A stretch of 64,000 bases of DNA, taken from Trifolium pratense (taxonomy: Eukaryota; Streptophyta; Magnoliopsida; Fabales; Fabaceae). Both the position numbers and the translations under genes were made by a program. Positions 49,131 through 60,205 of this stretch are shown piece after piece. Every line of letters starts with the position of its first letter. Position 1 is the stretch's first letter. Where the stretch lies: NCBI RefSeq assembly GCF_020283565.1, contig NC_060064.1, forward strand, positions 27,548,337-27,612,336, in the 5' to 3' direction. The notes below the pieces were generated by a model that saw nothing but the letters and a program-made list of their open reading frames with translations, was not told the DNA's origin and did no database searches.

Positions 49131-49720
49131 GGGGTCATTTTGATTGATTTATTTTTGAGATTATGTGAAACAATTTATGCAAATAAATAAATTTTGGGTC
49201 AGGATCAAATGACACCAACTAGTTTGACATCAAATGTTACACCTCTGAATAACGTTTTAACCGATATAAATTTTATAGAATCCACCGTTGGATTGAAAGT
49301 TTATATCATATAGATTTTATGTAAAACTTCAGACAAATTAAAAGTCATTTGTTATGCTATTGAGATACATCAAAATTAATGTTTTGTCCCTTTTTTAAAC
49401 GCCGTTAATCTTTATGGGTCGCAATAGCATATCAAATGATTTTGGATTTGTCTGAAATTTTACACAAATGATCTGTATGATATAAACTTTCAATCCAACA
49501 GTGAATTTTATAAAATTTAGATCAGTTAAAACGTTATTGAGAGATGTAACATTTGATGTCAAACTAGTTTCATTTGATCCTGATCCATAAACTTTTATGC
49601 ATTATTATAAGTTTTTCAATATAGTTTTGGAGAAAACAACTTATAAATTACTATAAAATTTTATTTATTTGCATCACTTTTTTTCATAAGCTAAAAAATA
49701 AGTCAAATTCAAACGGGTCA
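49131..49720. mobile_element. MITE (GGGTC ends) interrupted by a nested foldback
   Basis: The left end GGGGTCATTTTGATTGATTTATTTTTGAG and the inverted right end GACCCGTTTGAATTTGACTTATTTTT are imperfect TIRs of the MITE type also seen at about 11214. It is split by the element at 49196-49586. Confidence 0.6.
49196..49586. mobile_element. Palindromic Mutator-like MITE nested in a MITE
   Basis: The ends GGGTCAGGATCAAATG and (inverted) GGATCAGGATCAAATG continue as long inverted arms through ACTAGTTTGACATCAAATG and GTTTATATCATA. The flanks ATAAATTTT (49187-49195) and ATAAACTTT (49587-49595) match at 8 of 9 positions, a Mutator-type 9-bp duplication. Excising it restores the host MITE sequence as seen in its relative near 11214. 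Confidence 0.8.
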
Positions 49721-50866
49721 TAAACAATTAATTTATTTTATTTTGACATGAATATTAATTAAATATTTTTTATTTAACTATTATTTATTTAATTTGTATA
49801 AAAGTTCTAACAAATTTACTTAACCCATCATTAACATCTTCCTCAACAAAAAATCTTAATTTGACATTGTTCATGAGCTTCTTATGTCACTAGGTCATCC
49901 ATCCAAACGTTTAAGGAGAATGACGTAATAATAACTAGAACTTTGACTCATGCGGTGCATGGGTCTAATTAGCTGTAATATGTAATAATAAAAAATAAAA
50001 TACAAAAATTCTAAGAGCATTTTCAATAAGAGTAGTATAGGGAATTTCATGGACTAATTATTCTATATTTGTTTATGTGCTTTATTTTATATTTTATATA
50101 TTTTTTAAATAATTTTGGAGTTTTGTTTACTTATTAAAAAAAATTGCTGATAACTAACGGTTAAAAAATTGATGATAATTAAAGGTTAAAAAAAAAATTA
50201 AAGACACAATCAAGAACATAAACTTAAGTAGACATCCATAAATAAATAAAAATTGTGATTAATTCCGCCGTTCAAATTTATTGAAAACAGGGTTAACATA
50301 TTAGGATTTCTAAATTCTTTCATAATTGAAGCACATGTTTTAGCGGTTGAAAGATTTTATTGTAAGTAAGGGATGCAGATTCAATTCCCATCGTAGACAA
50401 ATATGTATTTTTTTTAGTATAAAACTGAAAGAGAAAATGAGAGGGGGAAAAATTTGGTTTAGAGTTAGCTTATGTTAGCAAACTTATAATATAAGAGATA
50501 AGAGATTATCGGTTTTTAATTGTTTAAATTGTGCAATGAAAATTGATGGTGCTTAATTGTCGTATGAAATCTTTCCTATGAAAGTTGATGGATCTTAACA
50601 CTTTGTGGACATAATTTAAATCACAATTGGTCTGCTAATGCATATTGTATCAATTGATCATCGGTTAATATTAAATCTGCAATGTTAAAATGAAAATAAT
50701 GAATGTGATTAGTGACATGACTATGGTTGTGTTTGGTTGTATTGCAAAAAAAAAAATTGATTTAGTAGAATTGAGTTTGATAATAACTTTTCAAATCTCA
50801 CGTGATAATTATTCTCTAAATTTATGATCCGGTAGAAAAAAAATCATTGATAAGGAAAGACATAAA
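49721..50866. other. AT-rich spacer
   Basis: No gene is supported. 50323-50480 is a diverged relative of the 260-bp unit that follows (shared pattern ggttgaaagattttattgta...gattcaattcccatcgtagaca). Confidence 0.4.
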
Positions 50867-51384
50867 AATATTTCGTGATGAATAATATAGTCAACAATAA
50901 TTTTGATATGATATACTTTTAAAATTGATGGTGCTTATCAATTATTGCACATACTTTTAATCACAATTGGTATACTTGCCATAGTGGTTCGAAATATTGC
51001 CTTGCACTGAAGGGTTGCGGGTTCGAATCCTAGTCAAGACAAAATTGTATTATTTTTTAATAAAAATTGCAGGATAAAATGGAGGGAAAACAGAGAAAAT
51101 AAATTAGGGTTTAGGGTTTGCTCATAAAAATATTTCGTGATGAATAATATAGTCAACAATAATTTTGATATGATATACTTTTAAAATTGATGGCGCTTAT
51201 CAATTATTGCACATAATTTTAATCATGATTGGTATACATGCCATATTGGTTGGAAATATTGCCTTGCATTGAAGGGTTGCGGGTTCGAATCCTAGTCAAG
51301 ACAAAATTGTATTGTTTTTTAATAAAAATTTCAAGATAAAATGGAGGGAAAACAGGAAAAACAAATTAGAGTTTAGAGTTTGCT
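50867..51384 (+). repeat. 260-bp tandem duplication with tRNA-like core
   Basis: Two units start AAAAATATTTCGTGATGAATA at about 50867 and 51127, about 260 bp apart and roughly 95% identical by eye. Each contains TTGCGGGTTCGAATCCTAGTC, a B-box-like pol III sequence, followed by AAGACAAAATTGTA. This suggests a tRNA-derived SINE family member that was tandemly duplicated with its flank. Confidence 0.75.
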
Positions 51385-51950
51385 TGTGTATACAAACTTA
51401 TAATATAAAAGATAGAGAGACATACGAAGATGTGGTGTGGGAAGATGAATAGTAAACAGTACAATAACTAATTTCACATCATCCAAGCAGATCAACAAAA
51501 CATTTCACCCATACTTGGTGTTGAAAGTTGTTTGGCCACTTAGAGATCCATGAGTTTTTCAAGTTTGAGTACTTAATTGGATCTTACCTGTACATATCAC
51601 TTATTTATTATTTTTTAATAATAGTACTTAATAATTATTCAATCTCTCCAACCCAGCACATCTTAAAAAATTCTAAATGGTTCTCACTAATAACTCTATA
51701 TCTCATCAATAATTTTACATTTTTATAAATATGTCCCACAAAAATATATTATAATAAGGAGAGAGTACCTATTTGAGTACCTAATAGGTACTACCATTGG
51801 AGATGGTCATATAAATATGTGAGTTTGTCATCTTTAATGAAGCAAAAAATCAAACTTTGAATCTTAATTTGGAAGATGATTAATTTTTAGAGTAAGAAGT
51901 GCTTATCAAAGGTGGCACGTGAACTATTTATCAAAACAGATAGCTAACAT
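51385..51950. other. Spacer with MITE remnants
   Basis: No gene is supported. 51765-51800 (gagtacctaataggtactaccattggagatggtc) is the right end of the MITE family that recurs at 60835-61735. Confidence 0.4.
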
Positions 51951-52315
51951 GCACAAGTGCACCATATGTTTCACGGTGCATAAGTTAGTGATTTCATTAT
52001 AACAAATACGAATTTTACAAAATCTATCGTTTGATTGAAAGTTTATATCATATAGATCATCCATAATTTTTTTAAAAAAAAATTGAAAATCATTTGATAT
52101 GTTATTGAGACCCGTCAAAATTAACAGTTTATAAATTTTTATTAAATACCGTTAATCTTTACGAGTCTCAATAACATATCAAATGATTTTTAAAATTTTT
52201 TATGAATGATCTATATGATATAAACTTTCAATTCAACGGTGAATTTTTTAAAATTCGTATTCGATATAATGAAAACGCTAACTTGTGCACCGTGCACCAT
52301 ATGGTACCTTGTGTA
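51951..52315. mobile_element. Palindromic MITE related to the 49196 element
   Basis: The inverted arms run from GCACAAGTGCACCATATG on the left to CATATGGTACCTTGTG on the right. Both arms contain GTTTATATCATATAGATCAT and ATCATTTGATATGTTATTGAG, which also occur in the arms of the 49196 element. No clean target duplication was found. Confidence 0.65.
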
Positions 52316-52400
52316 TGTTGGGAGTTAGAACTTGTTATCAAATCTAATCTATTTCTTCGACTTACTCCATGCTTATTTTTATCCTTCCTTATTATCTTTG

Positions 52401-53523
52401 GGTGGCATTTACAATGCACAAATTGTTAAATTTGTGCATGGGTGCACAATTTTATTATTTAATTTTTGACCATTGGATTATATAAGGAACACAATTTTAT
52501 TGTAGTCTATCAACACTAGATTTTTTTCACACCCAAGACCGCTGTAATAGAGAACCATAGAGAACATATGTACACTGTCACACACAATTTGGCCATTAAT
52601 TTCCACACCCGGTTAACTGTGTCTTCTCCGACGGCTGCTCCAATGGTGAAATTTGAAATTACTCTCCCAAATCCCAACCAACCAATGTGTGTTTGACAAA
52701 TCCAAGAGTTCCTCACAAAAAACTAAAACTCATATTTTATAATGTGGTGCTCAATCTTGAATCTTATTTCTCCTAGTTGTTACTCCAACTTCTTTCTACC
52801 CCTTTTCTTTTAATCATTTGTGTCATTCATGTTATCATTTTTTCAATTAATGTTAATTAGTGCCCCTGGGGCACTAGTTAAGGAGCTAAATAAGGTATGA
52901 ATGTATTGGAAATTGTGTAATCTATTTTTTATAAGTATAAAAAATACTTTTTTTAATGCAAAAATTGCTCCTTTTGGTATCTTAACCAGTGCCCCAGGAC
53001 ATTGGTTAGCATGACCCTTTAAATTTTGAGAAAAATAAATAAACTGTCCACAGAAAACCCAAACAAAATAATTGTCCTGAATCGACGCTCAGTTTAACAT
53101 TGAAAAAAATTGTCCTAAATAAACTTGTACATATAATAAGTGGTTAGCAAAACAATTTTGTCCAAAAAATTTGTGTTGTGATTTTTCTGTTTTTCAATTA
53201 GTTAAAGATGAAGAGAGATTTATGTGCTGTGATTTTTGTGTTCTTCAATGAGTTAAAGATGAAGAAAGAATAAGATTATTTGGGTTAATATTATTTATTT
53301 AAGTTTTTTTTTATTTTATTTTTTTTATAAAAATATAACTAAAAATAACATGTAATTTGGGTAAGGGAGGCAAAGAAGGAGAGTGAAGAAGAAGGGTATG
53401 TGATAAGGTGCATGAGGTGTATGATAAGATTTAATGGAAATGCAAAATCCAACCTCCCATCTTGCTTTTGAAACTTTGTGCATGGTGCACAAATTTTACA
53501 TTTTGTGCACCCTAAACGCCACC
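52401..53523. mobile_element. 1.1-kb Mutator-like element inside LINE relic
   Basis: A perfect 9-bp target duplication TTATCTTTG (52392-52400, 53524-53532) flanks the element. Its inverted ends are GGTGGCATTTACAATGCACA and GGTGGCGTTTAGGGTGCACA, continuing over about 50 bp. The interior has no transposase. It holds a smaller palindrome (52855-53020). Confidence 0.85.
52855..53020. repeat. Small palindromic element (GTGCCCC...GGGGCAC)
   Basis: The left arm TTAGTGCCCCTGGGGCACTA...TTAAGG and the right arm CTTAACCAGTGCCCCAGGACATTGGTTAG are inverted around an AT-rich core. It is probably a small MITE nested in the Mutator-like element. Confidence 0.5.
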
Positions 53524-53849
53524 TTATCTTTGTGACGAAATTGAAAAGATGTTAAATGCTTTTTGGTGGGGTCACTCTAAGACTGACAACAAAGGTATTT
53601 ATCGATTTTCTCAAGATAAATTACCTATGCATAAAAAGGATGGAGGATGTATGAGATTTAAAAACCTCTACTTTTAATTTGGGAGTTCTTCTTTTCACGT
53701 CCCCACGTTTTCTCGTGCCCCTTGTAATTAGAGCTATTAAAACGGACTATCTAGTCAGTTTTGGGTCGGCCTAGATGAAAAACGGGTTGAAAAAGTAAAT
53801 ACTTATAAGCAAATGCTAAACTGTTCCGTCGGGCATAGTTAAGCTATCT

Positions 53850-54008
53850 TTTTTTTTTTGTCTTTTCACCACTAGTTTAATGTGGTTCGGGAGTCTTTTC
53901 TAATATTAATTGGTTCTAGCCCCCTCCCGATCGCAGTTGCGGGGGATCGAACCGTGATCTTCCCTACCAAGTTCAGCGCTAAACACCACCGAACCAACTA
54001 ACGATCTG
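53850..54008 (-). mobile_element. tRNA-derived SINE
   Basis: On the minus strand the head reads GTTAGTTGGTTCGGTGGTG (A-box-like), followed by CACGGTTCGATCCCC (B-box) about 45 nt later, and the 3' end is A-rich near 53850-53860. The order and spacing fit a tRNA-derived SINE head. It is not a functional tRNA because the cloverleaf is not closed. Confidence 0.65.
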
Positions 54009-54830
54009 TTAGTTAGGCTTATTAATTAAAATAAGAAAACTTTATTTTAAAACTCGTGAATTCAATACCTTAAAAATTATAAAAATATATACTTTTAACA
54101 TTTTTTTTGTGTGCATGGTCTAAATCTTGATCGTCGATTTTAAATCAGACAACTTAAATTACACTTTAACAAAATTAACTATAAACCATATTGGACGTCA
54201 ATTTAAAATCGGACGGTTAAAAACAATAACCGCGTCACACAATTATTGCGTTTAATCCGGATCCTATAATCAGTACCGGGTATTGTTTATTTTTTTGACA
54301 GTGCTGGGTATTGTTTATCGGAAATGGATTCCCTGCAGTCACTATTTGACTGTAGGTTAATCTGAGCCATTGAATTTTATTAATGTATTTTATATATTTG
54401 ATCAAAGTTTAATCCAATAACTCCAATATAATGACTGCATGACTGCAACAGACTTTGACTACGTGGGATCGAGGTCCATTGTTTATCACCTTCCATACTT
54501 TTTCTTTTTATATAATCCCTCCCTCCCTTCCATATTATATACGAGTAATATATATTATAAGGAAAAAGAAATATTTTTTCTTGTCCCAAATCATAAGCAA
54601 AAACAACCTATTCTTATTATTTTTAAGATTTACTTTTACTTATTATCATGAAATTAAATACAAATTTTATTTAACTTTTTTTTCTCGCATAATCAATAAC
54701 CATTAATTTTATTTGTACATCTTCCCATAAAACGTATTTCAAGGAAAACACAAAATATCATACTTCAAATTATTATATTTTACTTTTTTTTTATCAAATG
54801 TGAAATTTTTTCTTTTGTTATCATCTTACA
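54009..54830. other. AT-rich spacer
   Basis: No gene is supported. Overlapping frames at 54380-54706 on both strands are low-complexity and have no recognisable domain. Confidence 0.4.
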
Positions 54831-55745
54831 TAGGGGTGCTCAAATCCAAACCAATCCAAAAAATAACCGCAAACCGATCCAAAAAAACCGAAAATCGCAA
54901 AAAACCGAATATTTTTGGATGTGTTTGGATGTCCTTTTGTGAAAACCGCTGGATCGGATCAGATATTGGATTGATTTTTCAAAACCGATCCAAACCGCAT
55001 ACATAATTTTTAGGCTTAATTAATAAAATGGTCCCTTAAAGACATTTTTGGTTTCATATTGGTCCCTTAAAGAAAAAAAGGTCTAAATAGGTCCCTTAAA
55101 GAAAAAAAGGTCCGAATAGGTCCCTTAAAGACATATCCGTTAATCAGTTTGGTCCTATTTAGACCTCTTTTTAGGGACCAAACTGATTAACGGAGATGTC
55201 TTTAAGGGACCTATTCGGACTTTTTTTTCTTTAAGGGACCTATTTGAACCTTTTTTTCTTTAAGGGACCAATCTGAAACCAAAAATGTCTTTAAGGGACC
55301 ATTTTATTAATTAAGCCTAATTTTTAATAGTTATTCAACTTTTTATTAGTATGATATATTACATTAACATATTAATTGTTGGTTTTTAGTTTTCTCAATA
55401 ACACATATTAGTTCAATTTCATCTATTTCTTTTTACTATTTCATAGGTTTCAAATATATTTGATAATTGTCATTGCAAAATATTAATTTTTAACGTATTA
55501 TGTCTTATATTTTACATAAAATATATTAGTTTATCATGTATTTATAACATTAATATTTAAATAAGTAAAATTTAATTTGTAATTTGGATATCCAAAAACC
55601 GATTCAAATTAAACCGCACAAAATTGGATCGGATTGGATCGGATTTTTTAATTAGCCATCCAAAACCGAACCGCGAATAATTTTAATTTTGGATTGGATG
55701 AATTTTTACCACAAAACCGATCCAAACCGAACCGCGAGACCCCTA
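54831..55745. mobile_element. hAT-type element with nested Mutator-like MITE
   Basis: The ends TAGGGGTGCTC and GAGACCCCTA are inverted. A perfect 8-bp duplication ATCTTACA (54823-54830, 55746-55753) is diagnostic of hAT. The subterminal regions hold many AACCGATCCAAACCG repeats in both orientations. No transposase is present. It was interrupted later by the element at 55013-55317. Confidence 0.85.
55013..55317. mobile_element. Mutator-like foldback MITE nested in hAT element
   Basis: The 305-bp element has inverted ends GGCTTAATTAATAAAATGG and inner GGTCCCTTAAAGA repeats. A perfect 9-bp duplication TAATTTTTA (55004-55012, 55318-55326) flanks it. Confidence 0.87.
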
Positions 55746-55977
55746 ATCTTACACATACTTCTAAAAAACTGCTTCCAAAAACAACAGAGAAGCTAAGTGG
55801 GCACCGTTTTGACTGCGCAAACATTTTCATGTACGCTAATTAATCTCACAAAAGAAGTTACATTTCCTACGTACAAAAGTTAAATGAATGCAATTTACTA
55901 GATAGGTTAAGCCCTCATGGCTTTGGAAATTCTACTAGTAATAAATAATCAATTAACAAAACGCCAGTATACTTCTT

Positions 55978-55985
55978 TATAAATA
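55978..55985 (+). promoter_or_regulatory. TATA box of exonuclease-like gene 1
   Basis: TATAAATA lies 40 bp before the ATG. With initiation about 30 bp downstream, the leader would be only about 10 nt. The flanking ACGCCAGTATA and GTCAAGCAGAGCACATC are conserved in the other two paralogs. Confidence 0.7.
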
Positions 55986-56017
55986 CAGTAGTCTTATTTT
56001 GTCAAGCAGAGCACATC

Positions 56018-56716
56018 ATGGTTTCCACAAAAGTTATGTCCTTTGAGTTGAATGGAGTGCAAATCAAAACCACCGTGACCAGTGAAGCAAAAGTGATCGA
56101 TGAACACATATTGTCTTTCTTACATCCTACCGACAATCACGGAACAAAAGTTATCGGGTTTGATTTTGAGTGGCATCCGATTCAATATTTTGAATCAGCT
56201 AGAATCAATCATCCTCCTTCCCGGATCAAGTATTCTGAATCATATGAAATCTACCCACATCCTGCAACCTTTCAACTCTGTGATGGAAATTCGTGTCTTA
56301 TTATCCACACACGTCGTAACAGTAGCGTTCCCCTTTCGCTACTTAATTTTCTTCGTCAGCCAAATTATACCTTTGTTGGCTGTGGTATCAAAGACAATTT
56401 TGCTAACTTGGAGAAACATTTTTATGGGATTGGATGCAAAAATGCTGTTGAACTTGGAACCTTGGCTGCTACTCTCATGGATGAGCCTCATTTACGTTTT
56501 TGTGGCGTTGATGAACTAGCATTTCTGGTCGATGAACTTGATCTTCGTAAGGAAAGGCCTTTAACCATGGCTTTTAGTTGGGGTGATCTACCTAGTGAAG
56601 AACTTGCAAAACTTGCTACTATTAATGTTTACTCTTATCACAAAATTGGGAGTGCATTGCTTGCAAAGTATAGACCTCAATCACATCCACCTGTGCGTTG
56701 CGTTTGTTTGATTTAG
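56018..56716 (+). CDS. WRN-exonuclease-like protein (RNase H fold), copy 1
   Basis: A single exon encodes 232 aa. The DEDD-type 3'-5' exonuclease fold is recognisable: motif I is GFDFEW (Asp49, Glu51), motif II is NYTFVGCGIKDNF, and the region before motif III is KNAVELGTLA...CGVDELA. Motif III, normally YAxxDxY, reads LATINVYSYHKIG (~199-211), so both the Tyr and the catalytic Asp are replaced (L199, N203). Plant homologues are annotated as polynucleotidyl transferase, RNase H-like or Werner-like exonuclease proteins. With motif III altered, hydrolysis is probably lost or reduced (inference). Copy 1 has about 20 extra residues after motif I compared with copies 2 and 3. A TATA box sits 40 bp upstream. 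Confidence 0.85.
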   Translation: MVSTKVMSFELNGVQIKTTVTSEAKVIDEHILSFLHPTDNHGTKVIGFDFEWHPIQYFESARINHPPSRIKYSESYEIYPHPATFQLCDGNSCLIIHTRRNSSVPLSLLNFLRQPNYTFVGCGIKDNFANLEKHFYGIGCKNAVELGTLAATLMDEPHLRFCGVDELAFLVDELDLRKERPLTMAFSWGDLPSEELAKLATINVYSYHKIGSALLAKYRPQSHPPVRCVCLI

Positions 56717-58309
56717 GAATTTTGTTGATTATCGGAAGGTTTATTATGGTTTGGAAGATTTATGGTTGTCTCCAATGATGTTTCTTTTTCTTGCTTTGCA
56801 TAATATGTACTGCTATCTTCGAGATTATGAAGGTTTTGTTGCCTCTTGTTTCTTACATAGACAATGTACTACTTTACCTAATTTGTTAGTACAATGCTTA
56901 TCAATTGATGAACTAGAAGGTGTAATCATTTAATGCATTTCTTTTTGTAATTTAGTGTTCATGTTGATTTAGTGTTTGAATTTGACGAATTTGAATTTCT
57001 AATTACATTGTGCATTCCCAATGATTACGTAGACAAGAAAAGTTGTAATGAAACAGAGTTACATAACATATGGAATGGAACTATTACTCATCATGTCCCA
57101 AAACTACTTTACAATTTTCTTATTAGTCTCAATTCATAAACATCAAATTGTGAAGAGCGGTTTGTTAGAACTTTGCCTTTATGCTGTCAAATTTGTGTCT
57201 TCCCTACAGAGTGGAGTTGATGCCTCTTCTCTTCAATTACCTAGAGTAATAGAAATGTCACAATGGTCAAGTGACAAGTAGTATATGTTAAATGAGGGGA
57301 ATTCCACTGTTTACTTGCGGGGCTCCTTTTAAAGTCAGAGTTTTTTTTTTTACTTTGTATGGTTCACCAACCAAAATTGTCACAAGAGAGAATTGAACTT
57401 AAGATATTGCACATTCTAAGATCTCAAGTCAACACTACTAGGTCAACCCAAATTAATTTTATTATTTTTTATTTGAGTTTATCTAATGATACAAATATTT
57501 GCGAGAAATTATGAACACAACTAATGACATGTGCTTTTTTTAGTTTATTTTCATAGGCTCTCAAAGTTATAGCTTATGAAAAAATATATATATTTTTTTG
57601 AAACAAGCTTATGAAAATAACTTATAATTAACTTATACAAAACTATTTATTTTATTTTATCTTGTCTTTTAACTTGTGTTTATCATGATAAACACTTATA
57701 CTAAATCCTACTCCAATCATGACTTATTGAAAAATAATTGAGTGCATCTTCATTAAACTCGTAAATAATCCTCTATTTCAAATTACTTGACTTTTTAGAA
57801 AATTTTATTTTTTTCAAATTACTTGTCTTTTTGATAATTTATGTTATATTTTGTCTATTATACCCTCCTTATTTTAGATTTTTTATTTTAAATCTTTTTA
57901 TTGTATCTTTTTTTTTTTACTAAACATCTTTGTATAATTTGTTTAAAAAAAATTGATACATAACATATTAAATTTATTGGAAAGAGAAAGTGTGTGCAAA
58001 AAAAAAAAAAATTGGTGAATTAAAATAAGGGTATAATAGGAAAATAAGGTGCAAAGATAGACTTTCTTAATTTCTTGTTTTTTTTTAATTTAAAAATCAA
58101 GTAATTTAAACCGGAGGAAGTAATTTGGATTTATTATTTATTCTTATTTTAAGTGCCTCTCCATTAAACTTGTGTGATCACTCATAAGAAGTTACATTTC
58201 CTACTAGAAACATTTAAAAGAATGCAATTTAAATAGGAAAAGGGTAAGTCCTAATGGCTTTCGAGAATCTACTAATTAATCAAAAGTCACAAACGCCAGT
58301 ATAAACTCC
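56717..58309. other. Spacer after exonuclease-like copy 1
   Basis: The first 600 bp is probably the 3' region of copy 1; frames at 56751-57281 are short and domainless. 57360-57450 resembles a degenerate tRNA-like repeat (gagagaattgaacttaagatattgcac). From about 58180 the sequence matches the upstream regions of copies 1 and 3 (aagttacatttcctac, aatgcaattta). Confidence 0.4.
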
Positions 58310-58317
58310 TATAAATA
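58310..58317 (+). promoter_or_regulatory. TATA box of exonuclease-like copy 2
   Basis: TATAAATA lies 47 bp before the original ATG (58357) in the same conserved context as copies 1 and 3. Confidence 0.65.
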
Positions 58318-58356
58318 GTCCTCTTGGCATCCCTTCTTTGTCAAGCAGAGCACATC

Positions 58357-58963
58357 ATGGGTTACACAAATGTTATGTCGTTTGAGCTGAATGGAGTGCA
58401 AATCAAAACAACCGTGTCCGATGAAGTAAAAGTGATCGATGAACACTCTTACAACCTACCGACAATCACGGGACCAAGGTTATCTCGGCTTTGATGCCGA
58501 GTGGCGTAGGCCTTCCCTGAAGGTGCCTGCAACCCTTCAGCTTTGTGATGGAAATTCATGTCTTATTTTCCACTTACATCGTTATAATAATAGCATTCCC
58601 CTTTCACTAAGTAATTTTCTTTGCCAGCCAAATTATACCTTTGTTGGTTTCGACATTAAAAACAATTTTGATCACTTGGTGAAACACCATGGGGTTGGAT
58701 GCAAAAATGCTGTGGAACTTGGAACCTTGGCTGCTACTCTCATGGACTACCATTTTTTAAGTTTTTGCGGCGTTGATGAACTAGCATTTGTTGTCAATAA
58801 ACTCGATCTTCGCAAGTACAGGCCTTTAAACTTGGCTTTTGATTGGGGTGATTATCCGCTTAGCGAAGAACTTGCTAAACTTGCTACTGTTAATGTTTGC
58901 TCTTATCACAAGATTGGTAGTGCATTGTTTGAAAGGCATAGGCCCTACCATTTATTTGATTAA
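58357..58963 (+). pseudogene. WRN-exonuclease-like copy 2, frameshifted
   Basis: The conserved start at 58357 (MGYTNVMSFELNGVQIK) runs into a frameshift. Relative to copy 3, about 10 nt are lost after GATGAACAC and 2 nt are gained just before the motif I codons, so the ATG frame ends at a TGA near 58489. The downstream frame is intact from an internal ATG at 58439 (174 aa) and retains motif I (GFDAEW), the PNYTFVGFDIKNNF region and LATVNVCSYHKIG, again with Asn in place of the motif III Asp. It is probably a pseudogene, or an N-terminally shortened protein if the internal ATG is used. Confidence 0.75.
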
Positions 58964-59720
58964 TTAGGAGCTTTGTTGATTATGGTCTGAAAGATTTATG
59001 GTCGTCTCTAATTAGTACTCCTATATCAACTTATTATGTTTTTTAAGGTTATATTATGATCAATGTTTTTTTTTCCTATGAAATGTGAACATGTAACTCT
59101 AACTTTTTTACCCCTTAACTCAAATCAGTTCAGCTACCTACTCGACTCTTAGTTTATAGGTTGATTTATGTCTAAAGAATTGGAAGTTCTAATTACTTTG
59201 TGCAATTCCTATAATTAAATTGACAAGAAAATTTGTAATGTAAAATAGAAGAAGATTAAAACAGGTAATTAAAGCAAATTTTTATTTTTTTATTTGAACG
59301 TCAAACTTAAAACAGGGACTTAAAGTAATTTTTTTACAAAGTGCGAAACTCAAACTAAGCAAAATAACTTGCAAGGACTATGACAAAAAGTGTCACAATT
59401 GAAGTGACTACTAACATATTTAAGCCTTTTCTTTTTAACTACTGCATTTTTTCCTCGAATAATTGTTACCAAGGTATTTTCTCTCGAAATAACTACATTC
59501 ATTTTAGATTCTGGCCAATCCTAACATGTTTTTCATGTGCACCAAACTAGAGATAAATTTCTAGCCAAATAGTTAAAAAAATTATGTATCGGCACATTGG
59601 TTTCCCTATCTAAAGATGTGACAAACAGTATTGTTACTGTGAGAAAGCAAATCCTTTATATCTTGAATCAACACTGCATAGAGATGAAACTGAAAATTGG
59701 GACCTTTGATAAGGTTGATG
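58964..59720. other. Spacer
   Basis: This is probably the 3' flank of copy 2. No recognisable feature was seen, and a 61-codon frame at 59597 has no domain. Confidence 0.4.
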
Positions 59721-60176
59721 TCATTGCAAAGAATCCGAGTAGTAGACAAGTTCATCAACTTCTATGTTTTTGGCTACGGTGAGACCATGGAATATTGCAT
59801 ATAATTCAGCGAGCAAGATGTCTGATGAATCATGATTAAAGCTAGAGAAGCCTGATAAGTAGTACCCGACGTTGTTTCTGAAAATTCCTCCGAATCCAGC
59901 TTGAATTGGAGATCCTAGACAACTTCTAATGACATTGAGGATGACACAAGAGTGATTATTGTTATTCCATTCGATAAGTCTATCATTCGGATCACTTCCT
60001 GAACGGGGGGAAGAGGCAAGAGGCGAGGGTTTCAACCATGCTCATGATGTTGAAGGAGAGTTTATTTAGGGACCAAGTTTCATTATTCAAACACATCAAA
60101 TTATGATGTCTCCAAATCCACCAAACTTCAACAGAAAAGATGAATGCATGTAAACCCATGGAACCTCGATTTACTA
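59721..60176 (-). pseudogene. LINE fragment (zf-RVT end and RNase H start)
   Basis: On the minus strand one frame (to about 59992) encodes VEVWWIWRHHNLMCLNNETW, typical of the region after the zf-RVT domain. A second frame (59721-60035) encodes WNNNNHSCVILNVIRSCLGSP, GFGGIFRNNVGYYLSGFSSF and ELYAIFHGL, the N-terminal half of a LINE RNase H. The motif normally read as NVDGS is NVIRS here, so a catalytic Asp is lost. The frames shift near 60000. It is an internal piece without a tail. Confidence 0.75.
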
Positions 60177-60177
60177 C

Positions 60178-60205
60178 TATAAATAGTCCTGGCATCCTTA
60201 TTTTA
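60178..60205 (+). promoter_or_regulatory. Orphan remnant of the exonuclease-family promoter
   Basis: TATAAATAGTCCTGGCATCC followed by TTATTTTA closely matches the copy 2 core promoter (TATAAATAGTCCT, CTT, GGCATCC...). No coding sequence follows. It suggests a lost family copy or a duplicated flank. Confidence 0.5.

Larger units (their letters stand above)
52319..53677 (+). pseudogene. LINE reverse-transcriptase fragment split by an element
   Basis: Removing the element at 52401-53523 and one target copy rejoins a frame starting MLIFILPYYLCDEIEKM and continuing through FWWGHSKTDNKGIYRF and GGCMRFKNL to a TAA at 53675-53677. This matches the C-terminal RT/zf-RVT linker of plant LINEs (pattern LPxxxCDEIExxxxxFWWG...KxGGMGFRDL). 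It is a short relic of a LINE, otherwise lost. Confidence 0.75.

Noticed and set aside
54380..54706. Overlapping 69-83 aa frames on both strands
   Set aside because: Low-complexity AT-rich sequence rich in Tyr/Ile/Phe with no domain or splice context.
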